Shown here: piece after piece, positions 18,452 to 26,165 of the stretch
Layout: each line of letters begins with the position of its first letter
How positions within the stretch are numbered: the stretch's first letter is position 1
NCBI GenBank assembly: GCA_022823405.1
Contig: JAJDXD010000036.1
Span: forward strand, 1 to 37,090
Direction: 5' to 3'
From: Gammaproteobacteria bacterium
GTDB taxonomy: Bacteria > Pseudomonadota > Gammaproteobacteria > Arenicellales > JAJDZL01
Length of the DNA: 37,090 bases
Notes under the pieces: generated by a model
Database searches by the model: none
What the model saw: only the letters and a program-made list of their open reading frames with translations
Told to the model about the DNA's origin: nothing
Translations under genes and position numbers: made by a program

Positions 18452-19346
18452 CCCAGAATTCCGTTCGGGAATGATCGCCATTGCGGGGCGCCCAAACGTT
18501 GGCAAATCAACATTGCTTAACAAAATTCTCGGTCAGAAAGTCAGTATCACTTCAAGAAAAGCCAATACAACCCGACATCGAATTCTTGGTGTATTGAGTG
18601 AGCCCGACTGCCAGTATATATTTATTGATACACCAGGGTTTTCAACCCAGTCAAAACAGTTGGTCGACCGCGCAATTCAAAAAGTCGCGGTCGCTGGAAT
18701 TATGGGTGTTGATCTTGTCCTGTTTTTAGTCGACAGTCGAGGCTGGCACCCCCAGGATCTTCCAGTTTGGCGACGAATTCAGTCAGAAAAACTGAATAGT
18801 ATCGTTGTCATGACAAAAATCGATCTCTTGGCCAGGAAAGATCGATTACTGCCTGTGATCAGCGATATAGCAGAAGTAACCGGATCTACAGAAATTGTTC
18901 CGATTTCAGCTCAAAAAGCGCTGAATATTGACCGGCTCAAGTCAGTCATATCTAAGCACATACCAAAAGGTCCGCCCCTCTTTCCCTCTGATTTTGTGAC
19001 CGATCAGGACGAGGTTTTTTTCGCATCGGAGTTGATCCGTGAACAGGTATTCCGTCATTATGGCGAGGAGTTGCCATATTCGTGCGCTATACAAGTTGAA
19101 AAATATCAACTACAGAAATCTGTACTGCATCTTCATGCATTGATTTGGATGGAGAGTGAGAATCAAAAGCGTATCATCATCGGATCTAAAGGAGAGAAAA
19201 TCAAACTTGTCGGAACCCGGGTTCGACAAATACTGGAGACAAAGTTAGGTACGAAGGTGTATGTGAAACTTTGGGTGAAGGTGCGTTCGAAATGGACTGA
19301 AGACGAAAGGTTGATAGCAAATTTTGGATACTCAGTTCAGGAGTAG
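18423..19346 (+). CDS. era: GTPase Era
   Basis: It is an essential GTPase that binds 16S rRNA and helps 30S assembly. From the ATG at 18423 it has 307 residues (E. coli 301). G motifs are GRPNVGKST (G1), NTTRHRI (G2), DTPGF (G3) and TKID (G4, with Thr in place of the usual Asn). SAQ marks G5. The C-terminal KH domain has RIIIGSKGEKIKLVGTRVR and ends with VKVRSKWTEDER. An in-frame TTG at 18405 would lengthen the overlap with rnc; the ATG is preferred because it places GRPNVGKS at about residue 22, close to other Era proteins. recO starts three bases after its stop. Confidence 0.95.
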   Translation: MNYSAGEPIDPEFRSGMIAIAGRPNVGKSTLLNKILGQKVSITSRKANTTRHRILGVLSEPDCQYIFIDTPGFSTQSKQLVDRAIQKVAVAGIMGVDLVLFLVDSRGWHPQDLPVWRRIQSEKLNSIVVMTKIDLLARKDRLLPVISDIAEVTGSTEIVPISAQKALNIDRLKSVISKHIPKGPPLFPSDFVTDQDEVFFASELIREQVFRHYGEELPYSCAIQVEKYQLQKSVLHLHALIWMESENQKRIIIGSKGEKIKLVGTRVRQILETKLGTKVYVKLWVKVRSKWTEDERLIANFGYSVQE

Positions 19347-19349
19347 CTG

Positions 19350-20060
19350 ATGCGAGTTTTCAATGAGGAATGCTTTGTTTTGCGAACTGTTCCGATAAAG
19401 GAATCGAGTTTGGTTGTAGATGTATTCACTCGAAATTTTGGACGCTACAGCTTGATGGCAAAAGGTGCGAGAAGGCAGAAGTCAGAATTCAGAGGTTCAA
19501 TACGACCGTTTCAATTGTTGCTGGTTGGCTGGTCTGGAAGAGGAGAAATGCCTACGATGACGTCTCTCGCAAACAAGTTCAACCTCCCGGATGTTGCTGG
19601 AAGACAGATCTACTGTAGTTACTATTTGAACGAGTTGATCATCCGATTTGTTCGTCAAGCTATTCCTTACCCAGAGTTGTTCGATATTTATTTGGAAACC
19701 TTGAAACATCTCGCGGTACCGGATAATGAATTCTCTACACTGAGGGTATTCGAAAAGAATTTGCTTAAGTACCAGGGTTACGAACTGAATTTGAGTACTG
19801 AAGTGGATGGGACAACACCGATTGATACAGACAAACTGTATCTCTACGATTTTGAAACTGGTCCTGTTTGTGTCGCTCAGCCGAATGAAAATGCTATATC
19901 TGGTAGAACGCTAATAGCGATTGCAAATGAAAGATTCGACTCAGTAGAGATTCGGCGCGAATCCCAGCTATTTCTTCGACGGGCGATTGGGTATTTCAGT
20001 GATAGCAAGGCCGACCGGAGTAGGGAGGTGTTCAGACAGACAATCAGAGCGGATTGCTGA
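19350..20060 (+). CDS. recO: DNA repair protein RecO
   Basis: RecO works with RecR to load RecA on SSB-coated gaps in the RecF pathway. The 236-residue protein has the N-terminal OB fold (about 1-80: CFVLRTVPIKESSLVVDVFT, GRYSLMAKGARRQKS, FQLLLVGWSGRGEMPTM), a helical middle, and the gammaproteobacterial C-terminal motif DRSREVFRQTI. The ATG at 19350 immediately follows era. In enteric bacteria pdxJ follows recO; here it does not, and recO converges on yggX with about 200 bp of non-coding sequence between. Confidence 0.9.
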   Translation: MRVFNEECFVLRTVPIKESSLVVDVFTRNFGRYSLMAKGARRQKSEFRGSIRPFQLLLVGWSGRGEMPTMTSLANKFNLPDVAGRQIYCSYYLNELIIRFVRQAIPYPELFDIYLETLKHLAVPDNEFSTLRVFEKNLLKYQGYELNLSTEVDGTTPIDTDKLYLYDFETGPVCVAQPNENAISGRTLIAIANERFDSVEIRRESQLFLRRAIGYFSDSKADRSREVFRQTIRADC

Positions 20061-20264
20061 ACGTGAAACCATTTATGGAATTTGTGCAATTTCAACTCTA
20101 TTCCTTTTGGATTATGTCCTCCGCAAACAGAGATGCAGGACTTCACATGTTTTCAGGAAATTTCTGTTCCGCCCAGTCGAAGCTCAGGAGGTATTTGAGT
20201 TCTGCAACGACAGAAAGACTGAACCCAAATTTTAGGTTGAACCATTCCTCAACAAAACGATTTC

Positions 20265-20546
20265 CTACTTCTTTCGCTGAGTGGTAAAGCCTGCTGGTAA
20301 CTGGCCCAAGTTACCTTCACCAAATAGAAAGCCCCGCATGTGTTGTTCAATCAATTCGTGGGTTGGTGGATCCCCGGTGACCAGCTGATTCTCGTTAATG
20401 ATTGTAACCAGTCTCTCAAGCCATTGTTTCCAGCCTTCTTTGGAGACATTCTCAAATATTCGAATACCCAGGTCTCCTGGATATGGAGGCGTATCAAGCG
20501 CTTCCGCTTTTTGCTTTAACACAGAGCAATCAACAAGTCTGGACAT
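20265..20546 (-). CDS. yggX: Fe(2+)-trafficking protein YggX
   Basis: It is a small cytoplasmic protein that protects Fe-S proteins from oxidation and is proposed to traffic Fe(II). The 93 residues match the family's 90, with MSRLVDCSVLKQKAEALD (conserved Cys7), PPYPGDLGIRIFENVSKEGWKQWL and a HMRGFLFGEG tail. Enteric YggX has [20 protein letters not shown] in the same place. In E. coli it is next to mutY; here it is divergent from an A-type Fe-S carrier gene, so an iron theme is kept. The start is ATG at 20546. Confidence 0.93.
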   Translation of the reverse strand: MSRLVDCSVLKQKAEALDTPPYPGDLGIRIFENVSKEGWKQWLERLVTIINENQLVTGDPPTHELIEQHMRGFLFGEGNLGQLPAGFTTQRKK

Positions 20547-20697
20547 GCTTATAGAAGAAAATAGAATGATGGAGTCTGGATTGAGTGAAATTCATTTCGG
20601 TGTGTTATCCGCTTCTTGCAGGCAATAGTATTACTGACTTCAGACAACATCTTTCAAACTGAGACTTGAGCACGAGTGAATTAAACCCTATATTTTA

Positions 20698-20703
20698 TAT
20701 AAT
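20698..20703 (+). promoter_or_regulatory. Candidate -10 element for the A-type carrier gene
   Basis: A perfect TATAAT lies in a very AT-rich stretch (20685-20703), 34 bases before the ATG at 20738. No convincing -35 hexamer is at 16-18 bases, and no clear IscR site was recognised. Confidence 0.35.
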
Positions 20704-20737
20704 CTGATTACCCTTCAAATTATCCTTGTGAAATGAC

Positions 20738-21109
20738 ATGGAATTAACAACTTTTCAGAAAGAAATAACAGATTCGGATATTCGCGTTACTGATGCTGCC
20801 GGTGACAAGATGTCGGAACTCGTTCAATCTACAGACGAATCAGTAGTCGGTATTCGCATTTATGTCTCTGGAGGCGGTTGCGGCGGAATGAACTATGGCA
20901 TGACATACGCAGAATCCGAGACGGAATATGATCGCATATTGGATCGGGGAGATTTTCGTCTTTTTGCGGATGTGATTGCAATGCAATACCTTAAAGGTGC
21001 AGAAATCGATTACGTTGATGACGGTATTCAGGCAACTTTTGTATTCCATAACGTTTTTCAGTCGGTCGGAGGCACAGGTGCCTGCGGTGGTTGCGGCGCA
21101 GCAGTTTAA
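20738..21109 (+). CDS. A-type iron-sulfur carrier (IscA/ErpA/HesB family), CGGC variant
   Basis: A-type carriers bind iron or Fe-S clusters and hand them to target enzymes. The 123 residues hold the family pattern with Cys48 in SGGGCGGMNYGMTY and two C-terminal Cys in GACGGCGAAV (Cys116, Cys119). In typical IscA and ErpA the last two Cys are in CGC; here they are in CGGC, one residue further apart. The conserved MQYLKGAEIDYVDDG block matches the family. I do not assign ErpA or IscA, as neither the isc operon nor other markers are near. Divergent from yggX. Confidence 0.85.
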   Translation: MELTTFQKEITDSDIRVTDAAGDKMSELVQSTDESVVGIRIYVSGGGCGGMNYGMTYAESETEYDRILDRGDFRLFADVIAMQYLKGAEIDYVDDGIQATFVFHNVFQSVGGTGACGGCGAAV

Positions 21110-21146
21110 ACACTGAAAAAATTCTAATCTTTTTCTTGTCAGCCAG

Positions 21147-22397
21147 TTGACAAGAGCCAAATCCATTGCATTAATTGCACCGGTTCACAGTTACCGAGCG
21201 TCAGTCTATCTGACTGCGGCTGCTAAACATGGCATATCTGTAATTTTTATCTCCGACGGGTTTGCTGATGTTATACCCACGATCAACGAAGGGATTCGTG
21301 TTCAGTTTGCAGATTTAATCGAAGCGAAACGGATTATTTGCGAATCGCTTGTCGCCTACGATGTACAGGCAGTTCTGTCACCTGATGAGAAGTTTGTTGA
21401 ACTTGCAGCAGAAGTCTCAGCAGAGCTCAATTTACCGCATAATTCGGTTCATTCACTCAAAATCGTATCCAATAAGTATCTTTCACGTCGGAACTTGAAA
21501 GATTCTGGCATCGACACTGTTCCGGATTTCAACCTAATCGACTTACAGGAAAGACTCGATAAGCAACTGACAGAGATTCGATATCCCTGTGTTGCCAAAC
21601 CACTGAATTTGTCTGCAAGCCGTGGCGTCATTCGAACCGAAAACCAAGGTGAGTTGATTGATGCGCTAGAACGAATCAACAGAATTCTTCATACTGAGTT
21701 TGAGCATCCCAACCCGCTGCAAGCCATGGTGGAAGAATACGTTCACGGTACCGAGCACGCGCTTGAAGGATATTTACATGAAGGCGACTTGGAAGTCATC
21801 TGTATATTCGACAAACCCGATCCACTCCATGGCCCCTATTTTGAGGAAACCTACTATACAACTCCGTCGCGTCTTCCACAGTCTGTGCAGGAACAAGTCA
21901 GAAAGTCCATTCTAAATGGATGTGACGCTCATGGCTTAAGCATGGGGCCGATTCATGCAGAAGTGAGAGTATCCGATGAGAAGGTTTGGATACTGGAAAT
22001 CGCTGCGCGTTCGATCGGTGGAGATTGCGGCAGAATTTTTGAACTGGCAACCCATTCAAGTCTGGAGGAATTTGTAGTATGTCGTGCGATTGGACAACCG
22101 ATTGATACGCTGAGTCTTGAACATGCAGCCGGAGTACTGATGATTCCAGTTTCTGAAAATGGTATTTTGCGGCGCATAGAAGGAGTCACGAAGGCGCAGT
22201 GCGTTGAAAATATTCATGAAGTTCGACTGGATTTACGGGAAGGAGAAAAGCTAGTTCGTTGGCCAGAAGGTGGAAAGTATCCAGGATTTATCTATTCAAT
22301 TGCAGATTCTCCAGAACGCGCAGAGGCAGCGCTACGAGAATCCTATGCACACCTCAAGTTTGTCTGTCTGCCTGACTTGCCTGTTCTGGTCAAGTGA
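21147..22397 (+). CDS. ATP-grasp carboxylate-amine/thiol ligase, substrate unknown
   Basis: It is a cytoplasmic ATP-grasp enzyme that would join a carboxylate to an amine through an acyl-phosphate. The 416 residues show a pre-ATP-grasp N-terminal domain (about 1-100: SIALIAPVHSYRASVYLTAA). The central ATP-grasp fold contains YPCVAKPLNLSASRGV (nucleotide loop) and MVEEYVHGTEHALEGYL, with the metal/phosphate-binding WILEIAARSIGGDCGR at about residues 277-293. The C-terminal domain is like that of L-amino-acid ligases and biotin-carboxylase-like ATP-grasp proteins. The TTG at 21147 is the best start by homology, without a clear ribosome site. No substrate can be read from the sequence. A possible terminator follows at 22497-22530. 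Confidence 0.8.
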   Translation: MTRAKSIALIAPVHSYRASVYLTAAAKHGISVIFISDGFADVIPTINEGIRVQFADLIEAKRIICESLVAYDVQAVLSPDEKFVELAAEVSAELNLPHNSVHSLKIVSNKYLSRRNLKDSGIDTVPDFNLIDLQERLDKQLTEIRYPCVAKPLNLSASRGVIRTENQGELIDALERINRILHTEFEHPNPLQAMVEEYVHGTEHALEGYLHEGDLEVICIFDKPDPLHGPYFEETYYTTPSRLPQSVQEQVRKSILNGCDAHGLSMGPIHAEVRVSDEKVWILEIAARSIGGDCGRIFELATHSSLEEFVVCRAIGQPIDTLSLEHAAGVLMIPVSENGILRRIEGVTKAQCVENIHEVRLDLREGEKLVRWPEGGKYPGFIYSIADSPERAEAALRESYAHLKFVCLPDLPVLVK

Positions 22398-22496
22398 AAA
22401 TTTTGAACGACACTTGTCGAAATTTCCTGATATACAGTCAAAAAATCGAGCCTAATCTATTCAGAATGTGTACACAATAGAATAAAATTTGCCCGA

Positions 22497-22530
22497 CGAT
22501 AAGTGATCACTTGTCGGTTGTCTTCTTTTC
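22497..22530 (+). terminator. Probable Rho-independent terminator after the ATP-grasp gene
   Basis: CGATAAGT (22497-22504), tetraloop GATC, ACTTGTCG (22509-22516) forms an 8-bp stem with one G-U pair, followed by the pyrimidine/T-rich tail ending TCTTCTTTTC at 22530. It sits just before tRNA-Asn, so it would insulate the tRNA from upstream transcription; the core AAGTGATCACTT is also a perfect palindrome and could instead bind a protein. Confidence 0.5.
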
Positions 22531-22533
22531 TAT

Positions 22534-22610
22534 TCCCCGGTAGCTCAGCTAGGTAGAGCAGGTGGCTGTTAACCATCTTGTCGGCGGTTCGATCCCGTCC
22601 CGGGGAGCCA
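22534..22610 (+). tRNA. tRNA-Asn (anticodon GUU)
   Basis: A full cloverleaf of 77 nt: acceptor TCCCCGG pairs with CCGGGGA, D arm GCTC/GAGC, anticodon stem GGTGG/CCATC with loop CTGTTAA (anticodon GTT at 22568-22570), five-base variable loop, T stem GGCGG/CCGTC with loop TTCGATC, discriminator G, and an encoded CCA at 22608-22610. Two G-T wobbles occur in the stems. It stands between the ATP-grasp gene and the minus-strand methylated-amine cluster. Confidence 0.97.
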
Positions 22611-22688
22611 TCTCCTCACTATTAGTGCATCTTTCGGAACTAGTATCCGCAATTCCTCAAAATCAACGATCCCTTGTAAGACGAGTCT

Positions 22689-23603
22689 TTATTGAATTGC
22701 ACTCATGTGCCTTGAGAACTCTTCTGTTGACATGAGATTGATGCATCTCGTAAATCGCTCGATAGAGTACGCCCAAAAGTCTTCTACCGGATTTTCATTC
22801 ATAAACTGAATGAGTCCCCATAATGTCCAAAGCAGGTCGCACAATGCTTTGTACATGATCATTCTGCCTACATCACGTGCTGAAGGATCCCGTCCTAAAT
22901 ACCCCTGGAGCAGAGCCATCTCTGCCTCTTCTGGCATGCTTGCTTCAACTGATAGATCGCCCAAGTCCCAGTATGGATCATTCATTCCAGAATATTCCCA
23001 ATCCACAATCCACATTTTCTCGTCCTGTTTGAGAAAATTCTCGCAAAGTGGATCACAATGGCATGGAGCCAAATCGACTGGGTTTCTGTCAAGGGCTTCT
23101 TTGACTGACTTGCTTTGCTCGACCACATCGTGATAACCTTCAGGCAGTTCAATGGCTTTACCTTTAGACAGCAAGTGGAGGTATTCCTCAATCATTGAAA
23201 ACACCTCGAAGTGGAATTCAAAGGGCTTATCACACAGGTGCAACTGTCGAAAGCTTTCACCAGCCTGAAATGCAGCTTCAAGATCTGATTGAAATCTTGC
23301 AGGAGACATGGTTACACTATCTGGAATAAATTCCGTGAGCATGATGCCGTCATCCGAAAAATAATGGACTGTAGGACTAACGCCGGCATACTCAGCTACG
23401 CTCGCATTGTGCTTTTCTACGTTGCGGTCAATATATTCTTCTGTGCCAGCACCGGGAATTCGCAGGCAATAACCCTGATCTTCACCAGCCAGGTGATACA
23501 CTTCATTGGTCAAGCCGCCCAGACGTCTAACTTGAAATGAACTCGGTTCAATACTGGATAGATGAGGAATGGTTCGAATGATCGCTTCCAGTTTCTGTTC
23601 CAT
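22689..23603 (-). CDS. Choline/ethanolamine-kinase-like phosphotransferase (APH fold), copy 1
   Basis: It is an aminoglycoside-phosphotransferase/choline-kinase fold protein, probably a cytoplasmic small-molecule kinase. The 304 residues have the glycine-rich LGGLTNEVYHL (about 28-38), Brenner motif HCDPLCEN with catalytic Asp184 and Asn189, and metal-binding Asp201 in WIVDWEYSGMNDPYWDLGDL. The VDWEYxGxNxxxxDLG pattern is that of choline kinases/LicA, not of antibiotic kinases. It lies at the 3' end of the methylated-amine cluster, 147 bp after the previous stop, with its own inverted repeat upstream. Substrate unproven; choline, ethanolamine or another amino alcohol would fit the neighbours. 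Unlike the second copy it has no adjacent transporter gene. Confidence 0.82.
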   Translation of the reverse strand: MEQKLEAIIRTIPHLSSIEPSSFQVRRLGGLTNEVYHLAGEDQGYCLRIPGAGTEEYIDRNVEKHNASVAEYAGVSPTVHYFSDDGIMLTEFIPDSVTMSPARFQSDLEAAFQAGESFRQLHLCDKPFEFHFEVFSMIEEYLHLLSKGKAIELPEGYHDVVEQSKSVKEALDRNPVDLAPCHCDPLCENFLKQDEKMWIVDWEYSGMNDPYWDLGDLSVEASMPEEAEMALLQGYLGRDPSARDVGRMIMYKALCDLLWTLWGLIQFMNENPVEDFWAYSIERFTRCINLMSTEEFSRHMSAIQ

Positions 23604-23684
23604 GTCACAAGCCTTCCAATCAGTTGTTACATAGTCAATTTAGGATTAAAAGTACCAATTAACTATTTGTTATGAATTGAATAA

Positions 23685-23720
23685 AGTGAATCAATCAGGT
23701 CATTTAAAGTACGATTCACT
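23685..23720 (-). repeat. Inverted repeat AGTGAATC / GATTCACT before kinase copy 1
   Basis: AGTGAATC (23685-23692) and its exact complement GATTCACT (23713-23720) flank 20 bases. It falls between the stop of the upstream oxidase gene (23751) and the kinase start (23603). On the minus strand it is followed by TTTATTCAATTC, so it could be an intercistronic weak terminator or an operator. Confidence 0.4.
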
Positions 23721-23750
23721 ACATCCATCTGTCCATTCAGATCCTCTATA

Positions 23751-26165
23751 TTATTTTCTTCGACGATTGTATAGAGGTTTCAATTGCTTGTTCAGAGGGA
23801 TGACTCGATCAATTGTCTGTAGACAAAATTCTCCATCAATCTGATGTGCTTTATTCAGGAATGCATAGCAGATGGTCCGGCCAGTCGAGTGGCCGAAACC
23901 CCCTGACAGGGTATAAGCAACAACCTTCCCCTCTAACAAAATTGGTTCACTGCCATGAATCGGAACATATTCCTCGCTGTGAAAACAATAAAGTTTCCGT
24001 TGCTGTTCTTGCGAACCAATAATCTCCAAAGCCTCCTTGCCAATGAAGTGTTTCTTGGCCTTGCTGATTCTGAAATTTAGTCCGACTTCGTACGGATTGA
24101 CGTAGGGAGTGATTTCACCGCACCAGTACAGGTATCGATTTTCCAACCTTAAAGAGTCTAACGCCCGAAAACCTGCATTGGTTATTCCAAATTCTCGCCC
24201 CGCTTCAAGCAGAGTTCGATAAACCTGGAGGGCATCTTTAATCGGTATGGAGATCTCCCATCCAAGTTCTCCACTGTACTCAATTCGTGCCAGCAGCACT
24301 TCTGCATCATCAATAGTGCTCTGTCGAAATGTCATGTATGGAAACGCCGATTCAGATACATCACAATCCACCGTGCTTTCGAGTACATTACGAGATCGAG
24401 GTCCACAGATGTTGATGACTGCATAGTGGTTAGATATGTCCCTAATTGTGAAATCTAGGCCAACTGGTATATTCCTTTCGATCCAGTCTCGGTCATGCAC
24501 CCCAAAAGCGGAACCGGAAAAGAGCCAGAACTTGTTATCTTCCAGCCTCAATAGCACAACATCACATTCGATGCCACCTTGTTGATTGCACATTTGAGCA
24601 TAAATGATGGAGCCGACTGGTCGGTCCACATTACAGGTTGATAGGTCATTCAATACTGAAAGGGAATCTTTACCTGTAATTTCATATTTTGAAAATGAAG
24701 TTTGATCAATCAGTGCAACCCGGTTTCGAATCGCCTGACATTCAAGAGCAACGCGTTCAAAACAGTTTGGCAGATCGAAGGTGGGTAGGTCCACTGCTTC
24801 CATTTCCTTGTCTGCGAACCAGTTGGGTCGTTCCCAACCAAACTTTGCTCCAAATACAGCACCTAGCTGTTTTAATTCTTCGTACAGCGGCGAGCAGCGC
24901 TGCCTTTGGCCGGCCAGCGGTTCTTCAAATGGCCAATGGATCTTGTAGTAACTGCCATAACTTAGCAGGGCTCGATTTTCAAGATAGGGCGATTGTGCAT
25001 GAAATTCACCAAATCTCCGAATATCGAACGACCAAAGATCTACAGAAGGACGTCCTTCCATTATCCATTCCGCCATCGCTTTGCCAGCACCACCAGAAGC
25101 TGCAATACCTGCAGTGAATCCACAAGCAACAAATAAATTGTCGAAGCCAGGTGCGCATCCCATAACTGGTTCACCATCTGGACTTACTGGAATTGGACCA
25201 TTGATCAGGGATTGAACTCCAAGACTTTCCACAAGAGGAATTCGTCTGGCAGCATTCATGAATGTCTGATCGAATCGATCGAAATTACTCTCATAAAGTG
25301 TTCGGGTAAATTCTTGGGGAAAAACTATAGATGGAACCGCAATGGAATCACTCTCCCAACCTCCAAACTCAAAGGCACCAGCCGCAACTTTGAGGTAGAA
25401 GTTCTGATCAGGATCCCTAAGCGTCGGCAATCCATCTGCAATGTGTTTTGATTTTTCTGTTACCAGATATTGGTGTTCGACAATCGCTGCGGGAATATTT
25501 GAACCTGCCAACTGTCCAATTTGTCGTGCCCAGAGTCCAGCGCAGTTGACTACCGTTTCGCATTGAATCATTTTCTCATGGGTGTGAACTGCGGTGATTC
25601 GACGCCCAACGCGTTCGAATCCAATAACAGCCGTGTTTTCGAAAATTTTTCCACCGCGTTCACGAAACCCCTTTGCCATCGACTGGGTAATACCGTTGGG
25701 ATCGACATAGCCATCAGTCGGCAGATAAGCTGCACCATAAATACTGTCTGGACGAATTAAAGGAAATAGATCAACGGATTCTTTGGCATCTATCAGATGC
25801 AGCTCAACATCAAACGATCGTGCACTAAGTGCAAGCTGTTGAATTTCGATCCATCGATCGTGCGAGGAAGCAATTCGTAAGCTACCCACTGGATTCCAAC
25901 CGGTAGAAAGTCCGGTTTCAGCTTCAAGTCGATCGAACAATTCGACACTGTACTGCATCATTTGGGTCAGTCCTAGCTTCCCGCGCAGTTGACCAACAAG
26001 TCCTGCTGCATGCCAGGTGCAGCCGTGTGTGAGTTGTGATTTTTCAAGCAGTAAAACATCAGTTTTCCCTGCCAGTGCCAGGTGATATGCGACGGATACT
26101 CCAATTACACCACCACCGACCACAACAATTTCTGCATGGTTCGGAATGGTAGCTTCCGTTGTCAT
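23751..26165 (-). CDS. FAD/folate-dependent N-methyl-amine dehydrogenase (DMGDH/sarcosine dehydrogenase family), copy A
   Basis: It probably oxidises an N-methyl group of a glycine derivative and passes the one-carbon unit to tetrahydrofolate. The 804 residues hold an N-terminal DAO/FAD domain (about 10-390) with IVVVGGGVIGVSVAYHLA and CTWHAAGLVGQLR. His52 of TWHAAG corresponds to the covalently flavinylated His of dimethylglycine dehydrogenases. A GcvT-like folate domain follows (about 430-700), with Asp487 in LIDQTSFSKYE, and a C-terminal GcvT barrel (about 710-795). The ATG at 26165 overlaps the stop of the upstream paralogue (ATGA), so translation is coupled. It diverges well from its neighbour (GCTWHA versus GSTWHA; different C-termini), suggesting a different substrate rather than a recent duplicate. 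Confidence 0.85.
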   Translation of the reverse strand: MTTEATIPNHAEIVVVGGGVIGVSVAYHLALAGKTDVLLLEKSQLTHGCTWHAAGLVGQLRGKLGLTQMMQYSVELFDRLEAETGLSTGWNPVGSLRIASSHDRWIEIQQLALSARSFDVELHLIDAKESVDLFPLIRPDSIYGAAYLPTDGYVDPNGITQSMAKGFRERGGKIFENTAVIGFERVGRRITAVHTHEKMIQCETVVNCAGLWARQIGQLAGSNIPAAIVEHQYLVTEKSKHIADGLPTLRDPDQNFYLKVAAGAFEFGGWESDSIAVPSIVFPQEFTRTLYESNFDRFDQTFMNAARRIPLVESLGVQSLINGPIPVSPDGEPVMGCAPGFDNLFVACGFTAGIAASGGAGKAMAEWIMEGRPSVDLWSFDIRRFGEFHAQSPYLENRALLSYGSYYKIHWPFEEPLAGQRQRCSPLYEELKQLGAVFGAKFGWERPNWFADKEMEAVDLPTFDLPNCFERVALECQAIRNRVALIDQTSFSKYEITGKDSLSVLNDLSTCNVDRPVGSIIYAQMCNQQGGIECDVVLLRLEDNKFWLFSGSAFGVHDRDWIERNIPVGLDFTIRDISNHYAVINICGPRSRNVLESTVDCDVSESAFPYMTFRQSTIDDAEVLLARIEYSGELGWEISIPIKDALQVYRTLLEAGREFGITNAGFRALDSLRLENRYLYWCGEITPYVNPYEVGLNFRISKAKKHFIGKEALEIIGSQEQQRKLYCFHSEEYVPIHGSEPILLEGKVVAYTLSGGFGHSTGRTICYAFLNKAHQIDGEFCLQTIDRVIPLNKQLKPLYNRRRK

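Noticed and set aside
20054..20287. 77-residue open frame between recO and yggX
   Set aside because: It overlaps the ends of both genes, has no recognisable motif and composition looks like non-coding sequence.
22534..22610. tRNA-Asn as integration site of a mobile island (22.7-34 kb)
   Set aside because: No second copy of the tRNA 3' end was seen in the window, and no integrase or transposase gene is present.
22689..23603. Antibiotic (aminoglycoside) phosphotransferase
   Set aside because: The VDWEYSGMNDPYWDLG motif and the amine-metabolism context fit choline-kinase-like enzymes better than resistance enzymes.
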